Shown here in pieces: positions 16,119 to 24,403 of a stretch of 64,000 bases of DNA; position 1 is the stretch's first letter, and each line of letters opens with the position of its first letter. A program made the position numbers and the translations under genes. The notes under the pieces are model-generated. The model saw only the letters and a list, made by a program, of their open reading frames with translations. It was not told the origin of the DNA and did not search any database. The DNA lies in assembly GCF_900102425.1 (NCBI RefSeq), contig NZ_FNBT01000002.1, positions 434,001 to 498,000 of the forward strand, read 5' to 3'. Origin of the DNA: Blastococcus aurantiacus. GTDB lineage: Bacteria > Actinomycetota > Actinomycetes > Mycobacteriales > Geodermatophilaceae.

Positions 16119-17336
16119 TCAGGCCGCCGCGAGCTCGCCGGCGACGGCGGCCGGGGTCAGCGGCTCGTCGAGCAGCCGGAGGAAGCGGTCGGCGACGGGC
16201 TGGTCGGCCGGCCGGGCGTCCAGCCACCGCGACAGCAGCCCGTAGCCCTCGACGTAGGTCGAGATGTACGCGCGCCACAGCGGGTCGGTGAGGAAGCGGA
16301 TCTGCTGGCGGGCGCGGTCGCCGGCGACCAGCGACCAGCGCTGCAGGTAGGCGGCCACCTCGTCGGCGTCGGCACCGCGGTCGTGCAGCAGGATGGCCGC
16401 GTCCTGCCGCACGCGGTTGAGCGGCGCCGCCGCGGCGGCGATCCGCTCGGCCAGGTCACCGTCGAACCGGAGCCCGAGGTCCCCGAGGATCTCCGCCCCC
16501 CACGACCCCCACCCGTCGCCGATCGCGGCCTCCACGCCGAGGTCGGCCAGCCCCTCGGCCATGAGGCACTCGGGGGTGTTGACGAGGAAGACGGTGTGCT
16601 CGGCCCGGCCGGACCGCTCGACCAGCCCGCGTTCCTTGCGGCAGTGCTCGGTGTGGTGGCCCGGGTAGGACTCGTGCGCGACGAGGTGCGCCAGCTGGGA
16701 GAGCCGGTGCGGGAGGTCGGCGTTGATCGCGACGCGCGACCGGTAGCCGCCCTCGTAGTAGTTGAAGCCCGACCACGGCTTGTCGGTGACCACCTCGTAG
16801 CGGACGGTCTCCACCTCCGGCAGCCCGTACTGCCCCCGCACCCGGTCGCGCAGTGCGCTGGACAGCGCGTGGACGGCGGCCTCGAGCCGGTCCGGCGGGC
16901 ACTCCTCCCGGCGCCGGTGGGCGGCGTACCGCTCGGTCAGCGACCCACCCCCGGGCAGCAGCGCGTCCAGTTCGGCGTGCGCTGCGGCGTAGTCGGCCTC
17001 GTCGCCCAGCGTCACGCCCACCTGGAAGTAGCAGGACACCTCCTCGACGAAACCCACCGGCTCGCCGCTCAGCTTCCGGGCGCTGCACTCCAGGCCGGTC
17101 AGCTGACCGCGCAGGAACTCCGTCCGGTCGGCGGCGAGACCGGCGGCGTCGAGCTCGCGGAGGAGGTCGCGGGCGCGGTCGCGCAACTGCTGCGGGGTGG
17201 GTGCGGGCTCGTCCTGCACCTGCGCTCGGGTCCGCGGATCACCGGTGTAGGCATCGACGAAACCGGGCTCGAGCCGGTCGAAGCGCAGTCCCAGCCGCAC
17301 GTACTCGGCGGGGAGGTCGAGGGCTCCGGCGGTCAT
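16119..17336 (-). CDS. DUF885 family metallopeptidase-like protein
   Basis: DUF885 proteins are related to zinc peptidases of the M32/gluzincin type. The 405-residue protein carries the expected HESYPGHH (H221 first) after LVAHE, and EGLADLGVEA further on as the third-ligand region. It has no signal peptide or membrane helix, so it is probably cytoplasmic. The ATG start was chosen because upstream residues are Arg/Pro-rich and not conserved. It lies 23 bases after the isoprenyl synthase gene, in one operon. The substrate is unknown. Confidence 0.85.
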   Translation of the reverse strand: MTAGALDLPAEYVRLGLRFDRLEPGFVDAYTGDPRTRAQVQDEPAPTPQQLRDRARDLLRELDAAGLAADRTEFLRGQLTGLECSARKLSGEPVGFVEEVSCYFQVGVTLGDEADYAAAHAELDALLPGGGSLTERYAAHRRREECPPDRLEAAVHALSSALRDRVRGQYGLPEVETVRYEVVTDKPWSGFNYYEGGYRSRVAINADLPHRLSQLAHLVAHESYPGHHTEHCRKERGLVERSGRAEHTVFLVNTPECLMAEGLADLGVEAAIGDGWGSWGAEILGDLGLRFDGDLAERIAAAAAPLNRVRQDAAILLHDRGADADEVAAYLQRWSLVAGDRARQQIRFLTDPLWRAYISTYVEGYGLLSRWLDARPADQPVADRFLRLLDEPLTPAAVAGELAAA

Positions 17337-17359
17337 GCGCGCAGTCTTCCAGCCGCCGG

Positions 17360-18139
17360 CTACTCGCCGAAGCGGCGGTGCCGGGCGGAGTAGTCGCGCA
17401 GCGCGCGCAGGAAATCGACCCGGCGGAAGTCGGGCCAGTAGACGTCGGTGAAGTGGAACTCGGCGTTCGCCGTCTGCCACAGCAGGAAGCCGGACATGCG
17501 CTGCTCGCCGCTGGTGCGGATCACCAGGTCACAGTCGGGCTGGCCCCGGGTGTAGAGGTGCTCCGCGATGTGCTCGACCTCCAGCACCTCGACGAGGTCT
17601 TCCAGGGAGGTGCCGCGGGCGGCGTGCTCGGCCAGCAGAGAGCGCACCGCGTCGGCGATCTCCCGCCGTCCGCCGTACCCGACGGCCAGGTTCACCGTCG
17701 CCCCCGGGCGGTCCCGGGTGTCCTCCTCGGCCTGCTTGAGGACGGCGACGGTCTCCGGCGGGAGCACCTCGGACGCCCCCATGGAGTTGACCTTCCACCG
17801 GCGGCCGGGGCCGGACAGGTCGACGGCGACGTCCTCGATGATCCGCAGCAGCGCGCTGAGCTCGGGCTCGGGACGGCGCAGGTTGTCCGTGGACAGCATG
17901 AACAGGGTGACCACCTGCACGCCGGCGTCGTCGCACCAGCCCAGCAGGTCGACGATCTTGCTGGCGCCCCGACGGTGGCCGTGCGCGACGTCCTCCAGCC
18001 CGATCGAGCGGGCCCAGCGCCGGTTGCCGTCCATGATCACGCCGACGTGGCGCGGCACGTCGGCCCCGACCAGGGCACGGGCCAGCCGGCGTTCGTAGAC
18101 GCGGGTCAGTGCCTCCCGGACACTCCGCCGCACCCCCAC
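17360..18139 (-). CDS. uppS: Short-chain Z-isoprenyl diphosphate synthase (Rv1086-like)
   Basis: Cis-prenyltransferases condense isopentenyl diphosphate with allylic diphosphates to make the lipid carrier for cell wall sugars. The conserved HVGVIMDGNRRWAR (catalytic D37), STDNLRRP, NLAVGYGGRREI and VIRTSGEQRMSGFLLWQ motifs are all present. The length (259) and the C-terminal FLRALRDYSARHRR match M. tuberculosis Rv1086, a Z,E-farnesyl diphosphate synthase, better than the longer decaprenyl enzyme. The GTG at 18139 was chosen because a TAGGGT box lies exactly seven bases before it. GTG 18148 is an alternative. Confidence 0.92.
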   Translation of the reverse strand: MGVRRSVREALTRVYERRLARALVGADVPRHVGVIMDGNRRWARSIGLEDVAHGHRRGASKIVDLLGWCDDAGVQVVTLFMLSTDNLRRPEPELSALLRIIEDVAVDLSGPGRRWKVNSMGASEVLPPETVAVLKQAEEDTRDRPGATVNLAVGYGGRREIADAVRSLLAEHAARGTSLEDLVEVLEVEHIAEHLYTRGQPDCDLVIRTSGEQRMSGFLLWQTANAEFHFTDVYWPDFRRVDFLRALRDYSARHRRFGE

Positions 18140-18146
18140 GGGCGTC

Positions 18147-18152
18147 ACCCTA
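18147..18152 (-). promoter_or_regulatory. Leaderless -10 box (TAGGGT) of uppS
   Basis: TAGGGT lies seven bases before the GTG at 18139. Transcription would begin at or next to the start codon. The box overlaps the alternative GTG at 18148, which argues against that start. Confidence 0.6.
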
Positions 18153-18242
18153 GGCCCCGCCCGTGCGCCCGGCAGAAGCCGGCACCGCGTGCCTGGCAGG
18201 AAGCTCACAGGCGGTGCGGATGACGCCGAAGCCACGGCTCCT

Positions 18243-18248
18243 TAACCT
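18243..18248 (+). promoter_or_regulatory. Leaderless -10 box (TAACCT) of the hemolysin III gene
   Basis: TAACCT ends six bases before the ATG at 18255. With the uppS box it forms a divergent leaderless promoter pair within about 115 bases. Confidence 0.6.
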
Positions 18249-18254
18249 CGGGGC

Positions 18255-19070
18255 ATGAGCCTTCCCGACCGATCCGCACGCGAGCCCGTCCGGGTGGAGG
18301 TCGACAGCGCCGAGATCGAGGCACCGCGCCAGGAGGCCGTCACCGCCGTCCTCGAGGAGGGCGAGCACGTCGACCGCGCGTGGACCGCCGAGGACTTCGC
18401 CGACAAGGACTGGACCCACCCCGACACCCGTCCGCGCATGCGCGGCTGGCTGCACCTGTTCTCGTTCTTCGGCGCCATCGTCGCCGGGGCCGTGCTGGTC
18501 CCGCTCGCCTACGTGGAGAGCGTGCGCGCCGGCCTGTCGGTCACCGTCTACTGCCTGACCATCTGCGGGCTGTTCGGCGTGAGCGCTCTCTACCACCGCC
18601 GCCGCTGGTCACCGCGCGGCTGGCGGATCATGAAGCGGCTCGACCACTCGATGATCTTCCTGTTCATCGCCGGTACCTACACGCCGTTCGCGTTGCTCGC
18701 CGTCGACGAAGTCACGGGCTTCTGGGTGCTGGCCGTCGTCTGGATCGGCGCGCTCGCCGGGGTGACGCTGAAGATGACCTGGCCGACGGCGCCGCGCTGG
18801 GTCGGTGTGCCGCTCTACATCGCCCTGGGCTGGGTCGCGGTCTTCGTCCTGACCGACATCCTGCACTTCGCCGGCGTCACCTCCCTGGTGCTGCTGGCGG
18901 TCGGCGGCGTGCTGTACACCCTCGGCGGGGTCGCGTACGGCATCAAGAAGCCCAACCCCTGGCCGGGCACCTTCGGCTACCACGAGGTCTTCCACGCGAT
19001 GACCGTCGTCGCGGCGATCTGCCACTACATCGCCGTCTACTTCGCGATGTACAACTCCCCGTTCACCTGA
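18255..19070 (+). CDS. Hemolysin III / PAQR family membrane protein
   Basis: The family (also YqfA, PAQR-like) has seven membrane helices; its function in bacteria is not settled, with lipid or membrane homeostasis proposed. The 271 residues carry a 60-residue acidic N-terminal extension and then the family motifs: SALYHRRRW (first His), RLDHSMIFLFIAGTYTPFAL, and the C-terminal GTFGYHEVFHAMTVVAAICHY with the two metal-binding His. A leaderless box precedes the ATG. In M. tuberculosis the homologue (Rv1085c) also sits next to Rv1086. Confidence 0.93.
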   Translation: MSLPDRSAREPVRVEVDSAEIEAPRQEAVTAVLEEGEHVDRAWTAEDFADKDWTHPDTRPRMRGWLHLFSFFGAIVAGAVLVPLAYVESVRAGLSVTVYCLTICGLFGVSALYHRRRWSPRGWRIMKRLDHSMIFLFIAGTYTPFALLAVDEVTGFWVLAVVWIGALAGVTLKMTWPTAPRWVGVPLYIALGWVAVFVLTDILHFAGVTSLVLLAVGGVLYTLGGVAYGIKKPNPWPGTFGYHEVFHAMTVVAAICHYIAVYFAMYNSPFT

Positions 19071-19080
19071 CCGGCGCCCC

Positions 19081-20193
19081 TCACGGGGCGGGCTCCACCG
19101 CCGGACCGGGGAACGGCTCGGGCGCCGGACCCGGGAGCGGCGGGACCGAGGGTCCCGGGAACGGCTCCACCGGGGCCCCGGGCACCGGGCTCGGCGATGT
19201 GGACGGCGCCGCGGGCGCCGACGGCTCGGCGGGCGTGGAGGGGATGTCGGGAGTCGGCGTCTCCGTACCCGGGGTGGTCCACACCGGATTGCCCGAGTCG
19301 TCGTAGGTGAGGACCCGCTGCTCCTGCGGGAACGCGTTGGCCGGTGCCGGCGGGTCCGTGTCGAGCCGCTGGACCTCCCTGCCCTCGGACGGGTACGGGC
19401 CGTCGGTCGTGTACGTGGCCAGGTTGTCGATCGGCCGGCCGTCCTGGTCGTAGAGCAGCACACCCTCCAGCGGCTCCCCGGCCGAGGAGTACGGGTGGAT
19501 GTTGGTGATCGGCGCCCCGTCGTCGTGCGCCAGCGACGTGGGGCCCGGCTCGGAGTAGGAGTACGCGATGGCCGGATCCGGCTGGTTGCCGATCGCGACG
19601 AGGGCGACGAGCGCGAGCACCGCGAGCGCCCCGTTCACCGCGACCGACAGGCGCGGGTCGGCGAGAGCCGGGTCGCGGCGCACGCGCAGACCACGCCGTA
19701 CCGACCAGGTGATCGCCGCCCCGGTGAGCACCAGCCCGACGAGCGGGCTGAGGCCCAGCGAGGGCACCGGGAACGACGTACCGCCGAAGAGGACGGCGTC
19801 GACGGCGACCAACGGTGCCCAGGCGCGCAGCACCCACCAGGCCGGGCGCAGCTCGGGCAGGAAGTCGCGCACCGCCGCGTACTGCGGGGACGCGTACACC
19901 GCGTCCAGGCGGGAGGAGAGATCGGTGCGCCAGGAGGGCTCGACCGGGGATGCCTGCCCCTGCGGCTCGGCAAGACCGGCCGCGTGGCGCAGCTCGGCGG
20001 CGTACTCCGCCGGCGGGCCCAGGCGGACGGCGAGGGGCTCACCCCCCTCGGCGGCCACCTCCACCAGGTGCTCCTCCAGGTCGTCGAGCAGCTCGGTCAG
20101 CCGCTCGGCGGGGACGTCGGCCAGCGCGGCGCGCACCTGGCGGGCGTAGGCCCGCACCTCGACGTCCGGCTCGGCCTGCTGCGGAGCGGTCAT
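19081..20193 (-). CDS. Membrane protein paired with a PadR regulator (HAAS/DUF1700-like start)
   Basis: The N-terminal 70 residues (VRAYARQVRAALADVPAERL, then LLDDLEEHLVEVAAEG) look like the helical HAAS/DUF1700-type domain that commonly accompanies PadR regulators. Four membrane helices occupy about 115-215. An extracytoplasmic region follows with repeated Tyr/Asp/Gly loops (IHPYSSAGEPLEGVLLYD, TYTTDGPYPSEG). The last 80 residues are almost only Pro, Ser, Gly, Glu and Ala and suggest a cell-wall-spanning tail. The ATG overlaps the padR stop by four bases, so production of both is coupled. Role unknown; a stress or envelope sensor is an inference. Confidence 0.72.
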   Translation of the reverse strand: MTAPQQAEPDVEVRAYARQVRAALADVPAERLTELLDDLEEHLVEVAAEGGEPLAVRLGPPAEYAAELRHAAGLAEPQGQASPVEPSWRTDLSSRLDAVYASPQYAAVRDFLPELRPAWWVLRAWAPLVAVDAVLFGGTSFPVPSLGLSPLVGLVLTGAAITWSVRRGLRVRRDPALADPRLSVAVNGALAVLALVALVAIGNQPDPAIAYSYSEPGPTSLAHDDGAPITNIHPYSSAGEPLEGVLLYDQDGRPIDNLATYTTDGPYPSEGREVQRLDTDPPAPANAFPQEQRVLTYDDSGNPVWTTPGTETPTPDIPSTPAEPSAPAAPSTSPSPVPGAPVEPFPGPSVPPLPGPAPEPFPGPAVEPAP

Positions 20194-20525
20194 GCCGCCA
20201 CCTCCTTCCGAGCGGCCAGGAGGGCCGCCATCGTGTCGGCGAACCCCGACCAGGTCTTCGTCGAGCTCTCGAGCTCGGCGCGCCCCGATGCGTTCAGGCC
20301 GTAGTACTTGCGGTGCGGACCCTCCACGGACGGGAGGACGTAGGACGTCAGGTGCCCGGCGGCGAACAGCCGGCGCAGAGTGCCGTAGACCGAGGCGTCC
20401 GCCACGTCGTCGAGCCCCGCAGCGCGCAGCCGACGGACCACGTCGTAGCCGTAGCCGTCCTCGTCGTCGAGGACGGCCAGGACGGCGAGGTCCAGCACGC
20501 CTTTGAGCAGCTGCGTCGTGTCCAT
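20190..20525 (-). CDS. PadR family transcriptional regulator
   Basis: PadR proteins are winged-helix regulators, often autoregulatory. The 111-residue protein shows the compact family pattern: LLKGVLDLAVLAVLDDEDGYGYDVVRRL cut here as LDLAVLAVL and GYGYDVVRRL, then VYGTLRRLFAAGHL (recognition helix and wing) and RKYYGLNASGR. The ATG at 20525 has GGAGGTG seven bases before it and removes 22 unconserved residues of a longer frame. A TACTGC-N7-GCAGTA palindrome lies 30 bases upstream. It is co-transcribed with the membrane protein that follows. Confidence 0.93.
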   Translation of the reverse strand: MDTTQLLKGVLDLAVLAVLDDEDGYGYDVVRRLRAAGLDDVADASVYGTLRRLFAAGHLTSYVLPSVEGPHRKYYGLNASGRAELESSTKTWSGFADTMAALLAARKEVAA

Positions 20526-20554
20526 GCACACCTCCGGGTCGGTGGCGTGCACAG

Positions 20555-20573
20555 TACTGCTCATTGCGCAGTA
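20555..20573. promoter_or_regulatory. Candidate PadR operator palindrome
   Basis: TACTGC and GCAGTA are separated by seven bases, and both are flanked by GTGCAC (20547-20552 and 20574-20579). The dyad lies 30-48 bases before padR, where a repressor would cover the promoter. Autoregulation is inferred from the usual behaviour of the family. Confidence 0.55.
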
Positions 20574-20613
20574 GTGCACGTACACCGGCACCGGCCGTGT
20601 CGCGCGGTGGGGT

Positions 20614-21864
20614 TCAGCTGAAGGGCGGGCGGTCGTCCAGCCGCACCGAGAGCCGGCCGGCGGTCCGCCACAGCCGGGCGGTGAGGTCGCGGTCGGAGTC
20701 GGTGACCAGGTTCCCCATCACGCGCAGCGCCACCGTCATCAACGGCCGGGAGCGCATCCCCACCGGTCCGGCGGCGGGCAGGAAGCGCGGGATCGTGAGC
20801 AGCCCCGCCAGCCGCCGGGCGATGGAGAACGCCTCGCCGTAGTGCCGCCGCAGGGTGGCCGGCCACGCCGTCGACCAGTCGGGTTCGTCGAGCAGCGCCG
20901 CGACGGACCGCCCGGTCTCCAGGCCGTAGTCGATCCCCTCGCCGTTGAGCGGGTTCACGCAGCCGGCCGCGTCACCGATCAGCGCCCAGTTGCGCCCGGC
21001 CACGCCCGACACCGCACCGCCCATCGGGAGCAGCGCCGAGGCCGGCAGCCGGACGTCGCCCTCGATCCCCCACTCGCCGCGGCGGGCGTCGGTGTAGTTC
21101 TCCAGCAGCGGCTTGAGCTGCACCCCCGCGGGCCGGCGGGCCGTCGCCAGCGTGCCGACGCCGATGTTCACCTCACCGGCCTCTGCCCCGAGCGGGAAGA
21201 TCCAGCCGTAGCCGGAGAGCAGGTCGCCCTCGACCCCGCGCAGCTCCAGGTGCGAGGAGATCCACTCGTCGTCGCTGCGGCTCGAGCGCACGTAGCCGCG
21301 GGCGGCCACCCCGTAGGCGGTGTCGCGGTGCCACTCGCGGCCGAGGACCCGGCCCAGCGGGGACCGGACGCCGTCGGCGACGACGAGCCGCCGGCAGGTG
21401 ACCGTCGACCGTTCGCCGTCGGGGTGCTCGAAGACGACGGCCCGCACCCGGTCGCCGTCCCGTTCGACGTCGATGGCCCGGGCGCTGTCCACCGCGGTCG
21501 CGCCGGCGTCCAGGGCCACCTGCCGGATCCGCGCGTCCAGCTCGGTGCGCGGCACCGCGCTGCCGTGGTCGGGGAGGTCGCCACCGGGCCAGGGCAGCTG
21601 CCACTCGCGCCCGAAGCCGGCCGCCCGCAGGCCGCGGTTGCGGGCCCGGCTGCGCGACCAGTCCCCCAGCCCGAGCCGGTCGAGCTCGGCGATGGCGCGC
21701 GGCGTCAAGCCGTCACCGCAGGTCTTGTCGCGGGGGAAGAAGGCGGCGTCGGCGAGGACGACGTCGCGCCCGGCGCGTGCGGCCCAGGCCGCGGCCGCGG
21801 AGCCGGCCGGGCCCGCCCCCACCACCAGGACGTCGGTCGCGGCGGGGACGGAGCTGGCAGGCAC
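20614..21864 (-). CDS. Geranylgeranyl reductase family FAD oxidoreductase (MenJ-like)
   Basis: Members reduce isoprenoid double bonds; the mycobacterial relative MenJ (Rv0561c) reduces one bond of menaquinone. The 416-residue protein has an N-terminal FAD Rossmann motif GAGPAGSAAAAWAARAG, the CGDGLTPRAI segment, and a second FAD motif in WALIGDAAGCVNPLNGEGID. No membrane helix is visible. The GTG start lies seven bases after GACACT, a near-TANNNT box at 21872-21877. Substrate (menaquinone or membrane lipid) is inferred from family. Confidence 0.9.
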   Translation of the reverse strand: MPASSVPAATDVLVVGAGPAGSAAAAWAARAGRDVVLADAAFFPRDKTCGDGLTPRAIAELDRLGLGDWSRSRARNRGLRAAGFGREWQLPWPGGDLPDHGSAVPRTELDARIRQVALDAGATAVDSARAIDVERDGDRVRAVVFEHPDGERSTVTCRRLVVADGVRSPLGRVLGREWHRDTAYGVAARGYVRSSRSDDEWISSHLELRGVEGDLLSGYGWIFPLGAEAGEVNIGVGTLATARRPAGVQLKPLLENYTDARRGEWGIEGDVRLPASALLPMGGAVSGVAGRNWALIGDAAGCVNPLNGEGIDYGLETGRSVAALLDEPDWSTAWPATLRRHYGEAFSIARRLAGLLTIPRFLPAAGPVGMRSRPLMTVALRVMGNLVTDSDRDLTARLWRTAGRLSVRLDDRPPFS

Positions 21865-21908
21865 GGGGCCCAGTGTCCCTGGTCGGCGCGAGCGGCCGGT
21901 GACCACGC

Positions 21909-22574
21909 TCAGCCGAACAGCGGGAACGCCTCCGCCGCGGCGCCGAGCTGGCGGAGGTCGGCCTCGTCCAGCGGCTCCCGGCCGGTGCCGCGCCGGGCCG
22001 CCGTGACGTCGTCCCAACGGGCGGGCAGCGGCCCTCCGAGCAGGCCCTGCAGCACCCGCCGGACCTCCGCCAGCGGTCCCGCACCCGGGCCCGGGCGGTC
22101 CAGGTGCGCCACGAGGTCGAGATGGTGGACGGCCGCCTCGACCACGAGCGTGGAGAGCACGTGGTCGACCTCCATCACCCGGTCCTGCGTACGGACCAGC
22201 TGCCCCGCGGGCACGCGCGCAGCGGTCACGAGCACCGCCGCGGTGCTCTCGGCGTAGGCGGAGGCCAGGTCGGCGGACGCGATGGCGGTACTGGCCACCG
22301 CGCGGGTGCGGCGCAGCGCCTCGTCGTCCCCGGGGCCGGGCGGGCGCCACCCGCGCCAGTACGTCACGGCGTCGTGGTCCGCAGGGCCGGGCGCCGGGGT
22401 GTTGAGGCCGACGAGGGCCCGGCGGGTGTCGCCGAGCAGGTGGAACCCGAGGTCCAGCACCGTCCACCCGCGGCACGCGGTCGGCGACCACTCCTCGCCG
22501 GCCGCGGCGACCTCGTGCAGCAGCTCGACGAGGTCGCCGTAGGCGGTGCGCAACAGCAGCAGGCGCGCGGTCAC
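21909..22574 (-). CDS. Maleylpyruvate isomerase/DinB-fold family protein
   Basis: The 221-residue protein has the four-helix bundle of the mycothiol-dependent maleylpyruvate isomerase N-terminal family: a first helix LLRTAYGDLVELLHEVAAAG, then WSPTACRGWTVLDLGFHLLGD (first metal-ligand His) and, near the end, LVVEAAVHHLDLVAHL with two further His. Many members are mycothiol S-transferases or uncharacterised. It is separated from the flavoprotein gene by 44 bases on the same strand. A substrate cannot be assigned. Confidence 0.82.
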   Translation of the reverse strand: MTARLLLLRTAYGDLVELLHEVAAAGEEWSPTACRGWTVLDLGFHLLGDTRRALVGLNTPAPGPADHDAVTYWRGWRPPGPGDDEALRRTRAVASTAIASADLASAYAESTAAVLVTAARVPAGQLVRTQDRVMEVDHVLSTLVVEAAVHHLDLVAHLDRPGPGAGPLAEVRRVLQGLLGGPLPARWDDVTAARRGTGREPLDEADLRQLGAAAEAFPLFG

Positions 22575-22591
22575 CAGCGCAGCCTGGCAGA

Positions 22592-23197
22592 TCAGCCGGC
22601 CTGCGGCCCCCGGGCCCGGATCTCCTCCACCGATGCCATCGCGGCCCGGAGCTCGGCCAGCCAGTCCTCGGCGTTGCGGCCCACGAGGCGTACCGCCCAG
22701 ACCAGCGCCTCCGACCGGGACCGCGCGACCCCGGCGTCCACGAGGGTGTCCAGCACCAGCCGCTCGGGCTGCCGCAGCCGGGTCATGACCGGGATCGACA
22801 CGGTGGTGAACAGCTCGCGCGTGCCCCCGCAGGCGGCACCCCAGGCCACCGAACGGTTGTAGCGCTGCTGAGCGGCGTCCGCGATCGCCATCCGCTCGCG
22901 CCGGGTGTCCTCGCGGAAACGCGCGATGCGCCCCGCCTGCGCGGCTGCAGGGTCGCCCTCACCGGCGGCGGGCTCGGTCAGCGTGCCCACCACGGTGATC
23001 TCGTCCCGGTCGATGACCAGCTCGACCGGTCCGGTGAACCAGCCGTCGGGCAGCCGCCCGGCGAACCAGCCGGCGACCTCGCTGCGCTCCACGGGCGGCG
23101 GGACGTCCTGGCCACGGCCCCCGGGGCCCCGGCCCCGGCCCCGGCCGCGACGGAAGCCGGCTCCCAGATCTGCGTCGGCGAATCGGTGTGCGTGCAT
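22592..23197 (-). CDS. Uncharacterised protein with Arg-Gly tract and RHH-like C-terminus
   Basis: The 201-residue protein starts MHAHRFADADLGAGF and then has an alternating Arg-Gly run (RRGRGRGRGPGGRG, about 16-29). A middle domain of unclear type (about 35-105) ends in a basic helix (FREDTRRERMAIADAAQQR). The C-terminal 60 residues (LRQPERLVLDTLVDAGVARSRSEALVWAVRLV) resemble a ribbon-helix-helix regulator followed by an amphipathic helix. GGGAGG lies five bases before the ATG. A direct GTGTAA repeat sits in the upstream region, as expected for a site bound by a dimer. DNA-binding autoregulator is my inference. Confidence 0.6.
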   Translation of the reverse strand: MHAHRFADADLGAGFRRGRGRGRGPGGRGQDVPPPVERSEVAGWFAGRLPDGWFTGPVELVIDRDEITVVGTLTEPAAGEGDPAAAQAGRIARFREDTRRERMAIADAAQQRYNRSVAWGAACGGTRELFTTVSIPVMTRLRQPERLVLDTLVDAGVARSRSEALVWAVRLVGRNAEDWLAELRAAMASVEEIRARGPQAG

Positions 23198-23220
23198 GGC
23201 AGCCTCCCGGGTTGCGGTGA

Positions 23221-23234
23221 TTACACGCTTACAC
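23221..23234 (-). promoter_or_regulatory. Tandem GTGTAA operator candidate
   Basis: On the minus strand GTGTAA-GC-GTGTAA is a perfect direct hexamer repeat with an 8-base period, 24 bases before the start of the RHH-like gene. It is unusually AT-rich for this genome. An 8-base direct repeat suits side-by-side dimers or a promoter-overlapping operator. Confidence 0.5.
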
Positions 23235-23484
23235 CGTATGCCTGTGTCAGGCCGTCGGACAGCTCCCGCCGTGCGCCCTCAGCGGACAACCGACCCACGG
23301 TGAGTCGACGACTCCGTTGGCGACACGAGCCAGGAGCCGCGCCGTCGAGCGTGGTGGGGCGGGTCAACAGTTGCCGATCGACACGCCGATGGTTCGACAA
23401 TGCTGGGCATAGCTGACCCATGGTGCTAGCGGGCGTGTCGGCGGGACTCTTCAGGCGGCCACAACACCCACCAGGAGGCCCGTC

Positions 23485-24054
23485 ATGTCCCGTCACTGGA
23501 TCCGTCGACTCACCCTCACCGCGACGGTGGCGCTCGCCGCCTCCGCCCTCCCCGCCACCGCGCAGGCCGCGCCGTACTGCGGCCTCGCGTGGGGATCCCT
23601 GCCCGAAGTCGGCGCGGGGGCCGCCGACACGGACATGGTCGTGGACGTGCGCTCCGGTCGGCACGCCTGCTACGACCGGCTGGTGGTCGACCTGCTCGGC
23701 CAGGACACCACCTTCGGCTCCTACGACGTCCGCTACGTGCCCCGCGTCGTCGAGGACGGCTCTGGCCGGACGGTGCCCGTGCGCGGCGCGGCCGATCTGC
23801 AGATCACCCTGCAGGCGCAGGCCTACGACGGCGACGGCAACGCCACGTTCACCCCCGCCGACCGTCGCGAGGTCGTCGGCGTGGGCGGCTACCGGACCTT
23901 CCGGCAGGTCGCCTGGGCCGGCTCGTACGAGGGCTCGACCACGCTGGCCCTCGGTGTCCGGGCGCGACTGCCGTTCCGGGTGATGGTGCTGCCGGGCGTC
24001 GCGCAGTCCGACTTCGGTCCACGACTGGTCATCGACGTGGCGCACCGCTGGTAG
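23485..24054 (+). CDS. Secreted protein with AMIN-like domain
   Basis: The 189 residues begin with a clear Sec signal peptide (RRLTLTATVALAASALPATAQAA, shown as TLTATVALAASALPATAQA, cleavage near residue 32). The mature part starts YCGLAWGSLPE and has the beta-rich AMIN-like pattern (DRLVVDLLG, YDVRYVPRVVEDGSG, FGPRLVIDVAHRW). Two Cys (YCG and HACYDR) may form a disulphide outside the cell. GGAGG lies eight bases before the ATG. AMIN domains often bind cell-wall polymers; the role here is unknown. Confidence 0.82.
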   Translation: MSRHWIRRLTLTATVALAASALPATAQAAPYCGLAWGSLPEVGAGAADTDMVVDVRSGRHACYDRLVVDLLGQDTTFGSYDVRYVPRVVEDGSGRTVPVRGAADLQITLQAQAYDGDGNATFTPADRREVVGVGGYRTFRQVAWAGSYEGSTTLALGVRARLPFRVMVLPGVAQSDFGPRLVIDVAHRW

Positions 24055-24073
24055 GCGCACCGGCCGGCCGGGG

Positions 24074-24403
24074 TCAGCCCTGCGCTGCAGGGCCCTCCGG
24101 CCGGCTCCCGTCGTTCCGGGGTGGCTCGATGGCCAGTGGCCGCCGGCGCAGGCTGTCGAGCAATTCCTCCCCGGGTGCGGGATCGACCAGCTCGGCCGGG
24201 GTGTCCGGCACCTCGGGCACGGCGTCGTGGGGGTCGAAGCTGCGGGGCACCTTCTTCAGGTGGCCCGCCATCGACTTCACCAGCAGGGCCACGGCGATGA
24301 GGAGGACGACGATCAGGAGCAGGCCCAGAGGGCCGGCCTTGCCGATGTCCTCCGGCAGCTCCTGCTCCGCGGCGGCGAGAACGGTGACGACGTCGGTGCT
24401 CAT
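24074..24403 (-). CDS. Small membrane protein coupled to mca (Rv1083-like)
   Basis: The 109 residues have one membrane helix (about 25-43, LGLLLIVVLLIAVALLVKSM) and a Pro/Asp-rich cytoplasmic tail (RSFDPHDAVPEVPDTPAEL). The ATG overlaps the mca stop by four bases. A small protein also follows mca in M. tuberculosis (Rv1083), so the link seems conserved. Function unknown; membrane-tethering of mycothiol conjugate turnover is speculation. Confidence 0.75.
   Translation of the reverse strand: MSTDVVTVLAAAEQELPEDIGKAGPLGLLLIVVLLIAVALLVKSMAGHLKKVPRSFDPHDAVPEVPDTPAELVDPAPGEELLDSLRRRPLAIEPPRNDGSRPEGPAAQG

Noticed and set aside
18148-18235. Longer N-terminus for the isoprenyl synthase from an upstream ATG
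   Set aside because: Upstream residues are not conserved, would overlap the divergent promoter, and a TAGGGT box fixes a start at 18139.
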